Part shown: one piece after another, positions 1-6,013 of the stretch
How the letters are laid out: the number at the start of each line of letters is the position of its first letter
How positions within the stretch are numbered: position 1 is the first letter of the stretch
NCBI GenBank assembly: GCA_937900675.1
Contig: CALCEA010000111.1
Span: 1 to 6,127, forward strand
Source: an uncultured Chitinophagaceae bacterium
GTDB lineage: Bacteria; Bacteroidota; Bacteroidia; Chitinophagales; Chitinophagaceae
Length of the DNA: 6,127 bases
Direction of reading: 5' to 3'
Translations under genes and position numbers: made by a program
Notes under the pieces: generated by a model
Seen by the model: the letters and a program-made list of their open reading frames with translations, nothing else
Database searches by the model: none
Told to the model about the DNA's origin: nothing

Positions 1-77
1 AAACTAGCAAAAACAATAATGGCAATCATTATTAATTTTTCTATGATAAATGCCCAATCAAATGAAAGAAGTGTCAT
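1..77 (-). CDS. nuoH: NADH-quinone oxidoreductase subunit H, N-terminal fragment (runs off left edge)
   Basis: This is the start of the membrane subunit NuoH, which helps form the quinone-binding chamber and joins the peripheral arm to the proton-pumping arm. Only 25 codons are visible, from the ATG at 77. The peptide opens with a short polar stretch containing FDWAFIIEKL and then turns strongly hydrophobic (IMIAIIVFAS), as expected for the first transmembrane helix. FDWxFxxEKL-like N-termini followed by a hydrophobic helix are usual for bacterial NuoH. It starts 11 bases after the nuoG stop, and G-then-H is the standard nuo order, which is the strongest support for the name. There is no Shine-Dalgarno sequence before the ATG. 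The open frame is not interrupted before the window edge. Confidence 0.85.
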   Translation of the reverse strand, partial: MTLLSFDWAFIIEKLIMIAIIVFAS

Positions 78-88
78 GCTATAATCAA

Positions 89-1207
89 TTAAGCTTTGTT
101 ATTGTTAAATGTGTCTCCGTGTGAAGGACCCTTGATCTCACTCAAATGAATATTAGGTTGATTCACCTCGCTTTGGTCATGAATATCCATTAATAAATGA
201 GGGGTTCTTCCATCATTTACTGCAGTAAAAGTTTCCTTTGGTTTGGTTGTACCAATCTTACCTGCGTAATGACCTTGAGCTATCACTGAATGTCTATTAA
301 TTTCACGAGGACCTTCAATTACCCAGTCAGAACTTTGCTTCTTGTCAAATCTACAAGTGTTGCAAATCCATCCTGGTTGTCCCTCTGGTGTATCTTCAAT
401 TTCACCCCACTCATCTTTTCTTGCAGTTACTCTAAATACTTCATCTCCTCTATTCCACAAAGTCACTCTACCAGAACAAGTTGGACAATCTCTATGTGCA
501 TCCATTGGTTTTAAGAACCAAACTCTATTTTTAAATCTAAATGTCTTATCGGTTAATGCACCAACTGGACAAACATCAATCACATTTCCAATGAATTCAT
601 TGTCTAAGCTCTTTTCAATATGTGTTGCAATTTCAGCATGATCTCCTCTGTCTAAAACACCGTGCTCACGCTTATTGGTTAATTGATCTGCAGTGAATAC
701 ACAACGGTAACATAAAATACAACGCGTCATATGCAATTGTATATTCTTACCTAAATTATGCTTTTTGAATGTTCTTCTTTGGAACTCATATCTTGTTCCA
801 GACTTACCATGTTCAAAACTTAAATCTTGTAAATGACATTCACCTGCCTGATCACAAATAGGACAATCCAACGGATGATTTAATAATAAAAACTCTACTA
901 CACCTGCTCTTGCATCCACCACTTTTTCGCTGGTAATGTTTTTTACTTCCATTCCATCCATTACTGTTGTTCTACAAGAAGCAACTAGTTTTGGCATTGG
1001 ACGAGGATCTTTTTCAGAACCTTTAGATACTTCCACTAAACAGGTTCTACATTTACCACCACTACCTTTTAATTTGCTATAAAAGCACATTGCAGGAGGC
1101 GCTACTTCACCGCCAATTTTTCTAGCGGCTTGTAAAATAGTAGTACCCGCTGGCACTTCAACGGTAATGTTGTCAATGGTTACTTTAAATAATGTTTGTT
1201 CGCTCAT
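89..1207 (-). CDS. nuoG: NADH-quinone oxidoreductase subunit G, short form (iron-sulfur part only)
   Basis: NuoG carries electrons between NuoF and the rest of the peripheral arm. The 372-residue protein begins with a ferredoxin-like [2Fe-2S] domain with Cys41, 53, 56 and 78 (N1b). Next comes the His-Cys3 site with His111, Cys115, 118 and 124 (N5). The third site is Cys163, 166, 169 plus Cys213 in DVCPVGALTDK (N4). Residues about 235-290 resemble the small Fe-S domain that opens molybdopterin oxidoreductases, but have two CxxC pairs (241/244 and 282/285) instead of the CxxCxxxC...C of cluster N7. The last 85 or so residues are polar and not recognised. Typical NuoG has roughly 700-900 residues; the large C-terminal molybdopterin-type domain is absent. 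The gene looks intact: it ends in TAA and nuoH starts 11 bases later. ATG at 1207 fits the domain start and lies 16 bases after the nuoF stop. Short NuoG proteins are, to my knowledge, common in Bacteroidota. Confidence 0.93.
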   Translation of the reverse strand: MSEQTLFKVTIDNITVEVPAGTTILQAARKIGGEVAPPAMCFYSKLKGSGGKCRTCLVEVSKGSEKDPRPMPKLVASCRTTVMDGMEVKNITSEKVVDARAGVVEFLLLNHPLDCPICDQAGECHLQDLSFEHGKSGTRYEFQRRTFKKHNLGKNIQLHMTRCILCYRCVFTADQLTNKREHGVLDRGDHAEIATHIEKSLDNEFIGNVIDVCPVGALTDKTFRFKNRVWFLKPMDAHRDCPTCSGRVTLWNRGDEVFRVTARKDEWGEIEDTPEGQPGWICNTCRFDKKQSSDWVIEGPREINRHSVIAQGHYAGKIGTTKPKETFTAVNDGRTPHLLMDIHDQSEVNQPNIHLSEIKGPSHGDTFNNNKA

Positions 1208-1223
1208 AGTTTATCTTTCTATG

Positions 1224-2576
1224 TTATGCAGGTACATGAATTGGATCTGCATAGTTTTGTAAACCGAAATTGCTTGTTTGAGAAAGTTCAGGATTATTAA
1301 TATGCCATTCAAATTCGTCACGGAAATGACGAATCGCAGCAGCTACCGGCCATGCAGCAGCATCACCTAATGGACAGATAGTATTCCCTTCAATTTTTCT
1401 TTGAATATCCCATAGTAAATCAATATCACTCATTGATCCTTTACCATGTTCAATCTTGTGTAATATTTTTTCCATCCAGCCAGTGCCCTCTCTACATGGA
1501 GAACATTGACCACAGCTTTCGTGTCTATAGAATCTCGCTAATGTCAAAGTATTTTTAACAATACACTGATCTTCATCTAAAACAATAAAACCACCAGAAC
1601 CCAACATAGATCCTGTTGCAAAACCACCATCACTTAAACTTTCATAGTTCATGTACCTGGTTTCGCCTTTTGCAGTTTTTAATAATAAGTTAGCTGGTAA
1701 AATAGGCACAGATGATCCACCCGGAATACAAGCTTTTAATTTCTTGCCGCCTTTAATACCACCGCAATATTCATCGCTGTAAATGAATTCTTCTACTGAA
1801 ATAGTCATGTCAATTTCATACACACCTGGCTTGTTGATATTACCACATGCAGAAATTAATTTTGTGCCCGTAGATCTTCCCACACCAATTTTCGCATACT
1901 CATCGCCACCCATATTAATAATAGGAACAATAGCAGCTAAGGTTTCAACATTATTCACCACAGTAGGGCGCATCCATAAACCTTGAATTGCCGGGAATGG
2001 AGGTTTGATTCTTGGATTACCTCTTTTACCTTCTAAAGATTCTATCAAAGCAGTTTCTTCACCACAGATATAAGCACCACCACCTCTTTGCACATGGATA
2101 TTACAATCAAATCCAGTACCTAAAATATTTTTTCCTAAAAAGCCTGCAGCTTTTGCTTCATTAATCGCTTCTTCTAAAATATCTGGAATCCAAGCATACT
2201 CACCTCTGATATAAATATAGGTATCGCTAGATCCTAGTGCGAAACTTGAAACAATCAAACCTTCAATTAATAAATGAGGCAAGAATTCCATTAAATATCT
2301 ATCCTTAAATGTACCAGGCTCACTCTCGTCCGCATTACAAACCAAGTGACGCGGAACGCCTTCTGGTTTTGCAATAAAACTCCATTTCATTCCAGTCGGG
2401 AAACCTGCACCACCTCTACCTCTTAATCCACTCTTCTTCACTTCTTCCACAATCGATTCAGGATTCATTTCTTTCAAAGCCTTCTCTACAGAACGGTAAC
2501 CACCTTCTCTGCGATATACTTCAAAGGATCTTATCCCCGGAACATTTGCTTTTTCTAATAATAATTTAACGCCCAT
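1224..2576 (-). CDS. nuoF: NADH-quinone oxidoreductase subunit F (NADH- and FMN-binding)
   Basis: NuoF is the electron-input subunit at the cytoplasmic tip of complex I: it oxidises NADH, holds FMN and passes electrons to [4Fe-4S] cluster N3. The 450-residue protein has the glycine-rich GRGGAGFPTGMKW motif at residues 53-65 and NADESEPGTFKDR at 81-93, both part of the FMN pocket. RGGGAYICGEETAL at 164-177 is the family's nucleotide-binding signature. The N3 ligands are Cys355, Cys358 and Cys361 in SCGQCSPCREGTGW, with Cys401 in the ICPLGDAAAWP segment. Length is normal for the family and no key residue is missing. The ATG at 2576 begins a typical N-terminus and lies 24 bases after the nuoE stop. 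Its presence, with nuoE and nuoG, shows that this complex is built to use NADH. The related hydrogenase and formate dehydrogenase beta subunits are unlikely given the complete nuo context. Confidence 0.98.
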   Translation of the reverse strand: MGVKLLLEKANVPGIRSFEVYRREGGYRSVEKALKEMNPESIVEEVKKSGLRGRGGAGFPTGMKWSFIAKPEGVPRHLVCNADESEPGTFKDRYLMEFLPHLLIEGLIVSSFALGSSDTYIYIRGEYAWIPDILEEAINEAKAAGFLGKNILGTGFDCNIHVQRGGGAYICGEETALIESLEGKRGNPRIKPPFPAIQGLWMRPTVVNNVETLAAIVPIINMGGDEYAKIGVGRSTGTKLISACGNINKPGVYEIDMTISVEEFIYSDEYCGGIKGGKKLKACIPGGSSVPILPANLLLKTAKGETRYMNYESLSDGGFATGSMLGSGGFIVLDEDQCIVKNTLTLARFYRHESCGQCSPCREGTGWMEKILHKIEHGKGSMSDIDLLWDIQRKIEGNTICPLGDAAAWPVAAAIRHFRDEFEWHINNPELSQTSNFGLQNYADPIHVPA

Positions 2577-2600
2577 TGTTATTTATTTAACTAGGTTCTT

Positions 2601-3101
2601 TTAATTTTTGTTAGCTGCTTGTCTAAACTCAGCAATAATGGCATCCACTTTTTCTTTAGTCAAATGCTCTTTATAAATCTTTCCAACTTGCATCATAGGT
2701 GCATAACCACAAGCACCTAAACACTCTACTAATTTCAAAGTAAACAAACCATCTTTAGTAGTCTCTCCAGGTTGAATAGATAAAACCTGCTTGATATAAT
2801 CAATGATTGAATCAGATCCACTAATCATACAAGGACCAGTTTGACACACTTCAAATACATACTTACCAACTGGCTTTAAATTATACATTGAATAGAAGGT
2901 AGCTACTTCATACACTTCGATAGGTTCGATTTGTAATAAACTTGCTACATAATCTAATGCCTCTGTTGGCAACCATCCATCAAAACTCTCTTGTGCTAAA
3001 TGCAACACTGGCAATAAAGCACTTTTTTGTTTTCCTTCTGGATATCTAGCAACCAAGCGCTTAAACTCGGCCATTTGTGTATCATTAAATATATATGCCA
3101 T
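2601..3101 (-). CDS. nuoE: NADH-quinone oxidoreductase subunit E (24 kDa-type, cluster N1a)
   Basis: NuoE pairs with NuoF at the NADH-oxidising end and carries the thioredoxin-fold [2Fe-2S] cluster N1a, which accepts an electron from FMN but lies off the main path to quinone. The 166-residue protein has a helical N-terminal part (about residues 7-70, including LPTEALDYVASLL and YEVATFYSMY) followed by the thioredoxin-like domain. The four cluster ligands are visible as Cys86 and Cys91 (CQTGPC) and Cys127 and Cys131 (ECLGACGYAP), the usual CX4C...CX3C pattern. Length is typical. The ATG at 3101 follows the nuoD stop by 20 bases in an AT-rich spacer with no Shine-Dalgarno sequence. It is the first gene of the E-F-G dehydrogenase module and was presumably co-transcribed with nuoD upstream. 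Confidence 0.97.
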   Translation of the reverse strand: MAYIFNDTQMAEFKRLVARYPEGKQKSALLPVLHLAQESFDGWLPTEALDYVASLLQIEPIEVYEVATFYSMYNLKPVGKYVFEVCQTGPCMISGSDSIIDYIKQVLSIQPGETTKDGLFTLKLVECLGACGYAPMMQVGKIYKEHLTKEKVDAIIAEFRQAANKN

Positions 3102-3121
3102 ACTATTCTTTTCTATTTTAA

Positions 3122-4348
3122 TTATGCATCTAATTCACCTGCAATTAAATTCAAACTACTCATGGTAACCACCGCATCACTTAACATGCCACCTTTGATT
3201 AACTCAGGATATGCTTGATAGTAAATGAAACATGGTCTGCGGAAATGCAAACGGAAAGGTGTTCTACCTCCATCACTGATTAAGTAAAATCCTAATTCTC
3301 CATTACCGCCTTCTACTGGACTATAGATTTGACCTTTTGGTAAATCAATCTCTCCCATGATAATTTTGAAATGCCAGATCAATGCTTCCATCTTTGTATA
3401 TACATCTTCTTTTTTAGGAAGATAATATTCAGGTACATCTGCATGGAATATTTCTGCATCAGTTCCTTTGAAAGATTGCACTTTATTATAAGCTTGTTGA
3501 ATTATGGATAAACTTTGCCACATTTCTGCATTACGCACTAAGAAACGATCATAGTTGTCTCCAGTAGAACCTACAGGTACTGTAAAATCAATATCTTGAT
3601 AACTACTATAAGGATTTGCTACACGCACATCATAGTCCACTCCAGCTGCTCTTAAATTAGGTCCTGTAAAACCATAGTTCATCGCACGCTCAGCACTAAT
3701 TCCTCCAGTACCTTGTGTACGCTCCATGAAAATTCTATTACGCGTAAACAAGCTTTCAAACTCTTTCAACACTTTTGGATATTCATTTAAGAATTTCTCC
3801 AATTTAGTAAATGCTGTATTAGAAAAGTTTCTTTCGAAACCACCAATTCTACCAATATTAGTAGTTAATCTTGAACCACATACTTCTTCATAAATTTCAT
3901 AGATCAACTCTCTGTATTGCATCACATATAAGAAACCAGTGTATGCACCTGTATCCACACCCACGATAGAATTACAAATTAAATGATCTGAGATACGAGC
4001 CAGTTCCATGATGATGATTCTTAAATAATCAACACGCTTTGGCGTTTCAATTTGTAAAAATCTTTCGCAAGTAATATGCCAACCCATATTATTGATAGGA
4101 CTACTACAATAGTTTAATCTATCAGTAATGGGAGTGATTTGATATAAAGGTCTTCTTTCTGCTAATTTTTCAAATGCACGATGGATATATCCAACAGTTT
4201 GTTCAGTAGATACTACACGCTCTCCATCCACTTCCAAGATATTTTGGAATACACCATGCGTTGCAGGATGCGTAGGACCAAAATTCAGAGTGGTAGTTTG
4301 CTTTTCTATTGAACCTTCTGGTAATGTAATATTGTGATTTGCTTCCAT
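3122..4348 (-). CDS. nuoD: NADH-quinone oxidoreductase subunit D (49 kDa-type)
   Basis: NuoD, with NuoB, forms the quinone-reduction site and descends from the large subunit of [NiFe] hydrogenases. The 408-residue protein has the signature NFGPTHPATHGV near residues 22-33, in which His31 matches the quinone-site histidine of characterised homologues, and DRLNYCSSPINN at 76-87, in which Tyr80 matches the quinone-binding tyrosine. GRIGGFERNF (166-175), the TGTGG-like and GFTGPNLRAAGVDYDVR stretches (about 212-242), and SPVEGGNGELGFYLISDGGRTP (split here as SPVEGGNGEL at 343-352 and GFYLISDGGR at 353-362) are all family landmarks. It is a stand-alone NuoD, not a NuoCD fusion. The C-terminus reads SLNLIAGELDA, without the Val-Asp-Arg ending common in the family. 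The ATG at 4348 is 39 bases after the nuoC stop, the widest gap between nuo genes here. Confidence 0.97.
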   Translation of the reverse strand: MEANHNITLPEGSIEKQTTTLNFGPTHPATHGVFQNILEVDGERVVSTEQTVGYIHRAFEKLAERRPLYQITPITDRLNYCSSPINNMGWHITCERFLQIETPKRVDYLRIIIMELARISDHLICNSIVGVDTGAYTGFLYVMQYRELIYEIYEEVCGSRLTTNIGRIGGFERNFSNTAFTKLEKFLNEYPKVLKEFESLFTRNRIFMERTQGTGGISAERAMNYGFTGPNLRAAGVDYDVRVANPYSSYQDIDFTVPVGSTGDNYDRFLVRNAEMWQSLSIIQQAYNKVQSFKGTDAEIFHADVPEYYLPKKEDVYTKMEALIWHFKIIMGEIDLPKGQIYSPVEGGNGELGFYLISDGGRTPFRLHFRRPCFIYYQAYPELIKGGMLSDAVVTMSSLNLIAGELDA

Positions 4349-4387
4349 GTTAATTTTATTTGCTTTGGCTTCTTTAAAATTTTGAGA

Positions 4388-4894
4388 TTATCCTCTTCCA
4401 AACATTTCATCATCCTTATCAATTCTTGTTTGATCTTCCAAAGGAAACTCTTTTCTTAATGGGAAATAATCCATTTCATCCACATTTAATATGCGCTTTA
4501 AGTTTGGATGACCTACAAAATTCACGCCAAAGAAATCATAGGTTTCACGCTCCATCCAATTAGCCGCTTCAAATAATTTACTTGCTGTAAATACATCTGG
4601 CGCATTTACTGAAGTTGCAACGCTGTATCTGATTCTTACATTTTCTCTTAAATTATGCAAGTGATATACAACCACTAATTCACCACCCACATTGTCTGGA
4701 TAGTTCACTGCACATAAATCAGTTAAAAAAGTAAAACCTAAACTAGGTTCATCATATAAGAACTGCATTACTTTTAAATTCAAGTCTTTAGCAGATTCGA
4801 AAGAAAGCATACCATTAGCAGTGCTAAATGCATACACTTGCTCACCAAACTTGGCTACTAATTGTTCTTGAATATATTCGTTCGTCAAAGCCAT
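4388..4894 (-). CDS. nuoC: NADH-quinone oxidoreductase subunit C (30 kDa-type)
   Basis: NuoC is a soluble peripheral-arm subunit with no cofactor; it packs against NuoD and NuoB and stabilises the quinone module. The 168-residue protein has a variable N-terminal half. It then carries the family signature at about residues 113-150: WMERETYDFFGVNFVGHP (113-130), then LKRIL and FPLRKEFPLED, matching the usual pattern W-E-R-E-x-x-D-x-F-G followed by G-H-P, L-x-R-I-L and P-L-R-K-x-F-P. The tail after residue 155 is short and charged (DKDDEMFGRG). The length suits a stand-alone NuoC and rules out a NuoCD fusion, since TAA follows and nuoD begins 39 bases on. The ATG at 4894 is only 7 bases after the nuoB stop, so translational coupling is plausible. 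Confidence 0.96.
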   Translation of the reverse strand: MALTNEYIQEQLVAKFGEQVYAFSTANGMLSFESAKDLNLKVMQFLYDEPSLGFTFLTDLCAVNYPDNVGGELVVVYHLHNLRENVRIRYSVATSVNAPDVFTASKLFEAANWMERETYDFFGVNFVGHPNLKRILNVDEMDYFPLRKEFPLEDQTRIDKDDEMFGRG

Positions 4895-4901
4895 AATATT
4901 T

Positions 4902-5489
4902 TTATTGAATGCCGTAGCTGTTTAATAATGCTTTGTATTGTTCGCTATTTCTTCTTCTAACACTTTCTTGTCCCACTAAGTCTTGTACTTTCATAAAGCC
5001 ATCAATAATAGCTTCTGGTCTTGGAGGACAACCTGGAACATATACATCTACTGGTATTACTTGATCAATACCTTGCAATACACTGTAAGTATCAAAAATT
5101 CCACCACTAGAAGCACAAGCACCTACAGCAATTACCCAACGAGGCTCAGCCATTTGAATATATACCTGTCTTAATACTGGAGCCATTTTTTTTGCAATAG
5201 TTCCCATCACCATTAAAAGGTCACACTGACGAGGAGAGAATCCCACACGCTCAGAACCAAATCTTGATAAATCATAGTGCGACGCCATCGTTGCCATAAA
5301 TTCAATTCCGCAACATGATGTTGCAAAAGGCAAAGGCCATAATGAATTTTTTCTTGCTAAACCCACTACAGAACTTAACTGTGTTGCAAAAAATCCTTCT
5401 CCAGAAATACCATCTGGTGCAGCACCCATCGAAATTGCATCTGCAATATTCGCTTCTTTTGGATGTACATTAAATCTAACTGGACGCAT
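4902..5489 (-). CDS. nuoB: NADH-quinone oxidoreductase subunit B (PSST-type, cluster N2)
   Basis: NuoB holds [4Fe-4S] cluster N2, the last redox centre, which hands electrons to quinone at the interface with NuoD. The 195-residue protein has the unusual tandem ligands Cys59-Cys60 in ATSCCGIEFM, Cys125 in GACASSGG and Cys154 in VPGCPPRPEA, so all four N2 ligands are present. FSPRQCDLLMVMGTI (84-98) and KMAPVLRQVYIQMAEPRWVI (101-120) are further family landmarks. The N-terminal 30 residues are less conserved. A later Met at residue 21 could be an alternative start, but the ATG at 5489 gives the more usual length and lies 24 bases after the nuoA stop. The spacer is almost entirely A and T with no Shine-Dalgarno sequence. 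Confidence 0.97.
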   Translation of the reverse strand: MRPVRFNVHPKEANIADAISMGAAPDGISGEGFFATQLSSVVGLARKNSLWPLPFATSCCGIEFMATMASHYDLSRFGSERVGFSPRQCDLLMVMGTIAKKMAPVLRQVYIQMAEPRWVIAVGACASSGGIFDTYSVLQGIDQVIPVDVYVPGCPPRPEAIIDGFMKVQDLVGQESVRRRNSEQYKALLNSYGIQ

Positions 5490-5513
5490 ATTAATTCAAT
5501 TAATTTTTAATAA

Positions 5514-5915
5514 TTAGTCTTCCCACTTTAAAGCACCTTTCTTCAAAATATAAATAAATCCAACTAAGAAAAATCCAACAAACATTACTACTTCAAAGAA
5601 ACCTGTCCATCCTAAACTTTTAAAATTCACTGCATAAGGATAGAAGAAAATAACTTCCACATCAAACAAAACAAATAGAATTGCGACTAAGAAATATTTA
5701 ATCGCCATTGGAGATCTTGCATCACCATGCGTTTCAATACCACTTGTAAAATTCTCTAATTTGTCAGATGTTTTTCTCTTAGGACCTAAGAAGCTAGACA
5801 CTAATATCATGAAGGCTACGAAGCCCGCTGCAAAGATGATTTGCAAAGCAATTGGCAAGTAATTTGATGCACTATTGGTTTCGTTAGCAGACAACAAGAA
5901 ATGTTGCAAATTCAT
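5514..5915 (-). CDS. nuoA: NADH-quinone oxidoreductase subunit A (ND3-type membrane subunit)
   Basis: NuoA is a small three-helix membrane subunit beside NuoH at the quinone chamber. Starting at the ATG at 5915, it has 133 residues. Helices are at about 19-43 (ALQIIFAAGFVAFMILVSSF), 70-94 (AIKYFLVAILFVLFDVEVIF) and 105-125 (FFEVVMFVGFFLVGFIYIL). The acidic FDVE motif (Asp85, Glu87) and following FFYPYAV are hallmarks of the family. The cytoplasmic loop between helices 1 and 2 reads ENFTSGIETHGDAR where most homologues have PYECG, so the usual Cys is Ser58. An in-frame GTG at 5957 would add 14 residues, but that stretch contains a probable promoter element and adds nothing family-like, so I prefer the ATG. 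It is the first gene of the operon, preceded by a terminator and promoter. Confidence 0.93.
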   Translation of the reverse strand: MNLQHFLLSANETNSASNYLPIALQIIFAAGFVAFMILVSSFLGPKRKTSDKLENFTSGIETHGDARSPMAIKYFLVAILFVLFDVEVIFFYPYAVNFKSLGWTGFFEVVMFVGFFLVGFIYILKKGALKWED

Positions 5916-5934
5916 ACGAGTTATTTTGGTGCCG

Positions 5935-5942
5935 CAAAAATA
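5935..5942 (-). promoter_or_regulatory. Probable -7 element of the nuo operon promoter
   Basis: On the minus strand the sequence TATTTTTG matches the Bacteroidota -7 consensus TAnnTTTG exactly. It ends 19 bases before the nuoA ATG at 5915, which would give a very short leader. About 17-20 bases further upstream (around 5960-5965) is only a T-rich stretch, TTTTAG, a weak match to the -33 TTTG element. The site lies just downstream of the terminator of the preceding gene, where an operon promoter is expected. The region is T-rich, so a chance match is possible. Confidence 0.45.
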
Positions 5943-5965
5943 CACAAAGGATAGCACCTAAAACG

Positions 5966-5993
5966 AAAAACTCCCCATAAAAGGGGAGTTTTT
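5966..5993 (-). terminator. Intrinsic terminator between the upstream gene and nuoA
   Basis: An 11-base-pair inverted repeat pairs 5966-5976 with 5983-5993 around a six-base loop (5977-5982). Its core is six pairs, CTCCCC with GGGGAG, flanked by A/T pairs. On the minus strand the hairpin is followed by TTTTTCGTTTT, a suitable U-rich tract, and it lies about 20 bases after the stop of the upstream gene, so it most likely ends that transcript. The A/T arms make it look functional on the plus strand as well (TTTTTT follows), but no plus-strand gene is present to use it. Confidence 0.88.
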
Positions 5994-6013
5994 TATACTT
6001 TTTTTTACAAAGT

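Noticed and set aside
78..88. Possible frameshift or broken end of nuoG hiding a longer protein
   Set aside because: Only 11 bases separate the TAA from the nuoH ATG, and the nuoH reading frame is clear, so there is no lost nuoG coding sequence in this place.
290..641. Overlapping plus-strand open frames of 74 and 99 codons inside nuoG
   Set aside because: They lie wholly opposite conserved, cysteine-rich nuoG coding sequence; their translations are Ser/Thr/Phe-rich with no domain, as expected from the antisense of a real gene.
1783..1986. Plus-strand open frame of 67 codons inside nuoF
   Set aside because: It is antisense to conserved nuoF sequence and has no recognisable protein features or start signals.
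3027..3218. Plus-strand open frame of 63 codons across the nuoD/nuoE junction
   Set aside because: It overlaps the ends of two well-supported genes and the translation has no family-like features.
4349..4387. Possible internal promoter in the 39-base gap between nuoC and nuoD
   Set aside because: The gap is the widest inside the operon but has no good TAnnTTTG match with a paired -33 element; A/T-rich spacers are seen between most of these genes.
4983..5174. Plus-strand open frame of 63 codons inside nuoB
   Set aside because: It is antisense to the part of nuoB carrying the Cys125 and Cys154 ligands; low-complexity translation rich in Tyr, Ser and Thr.
5916..5957. N-terminal extension of nuoA from a GTG at 5957
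   Set aside because: It adds 14 residues that do not look like NuoA, uses a weaker start codon and covers the probable -7 promoter element. The ATG at 5915 gives the usual length.
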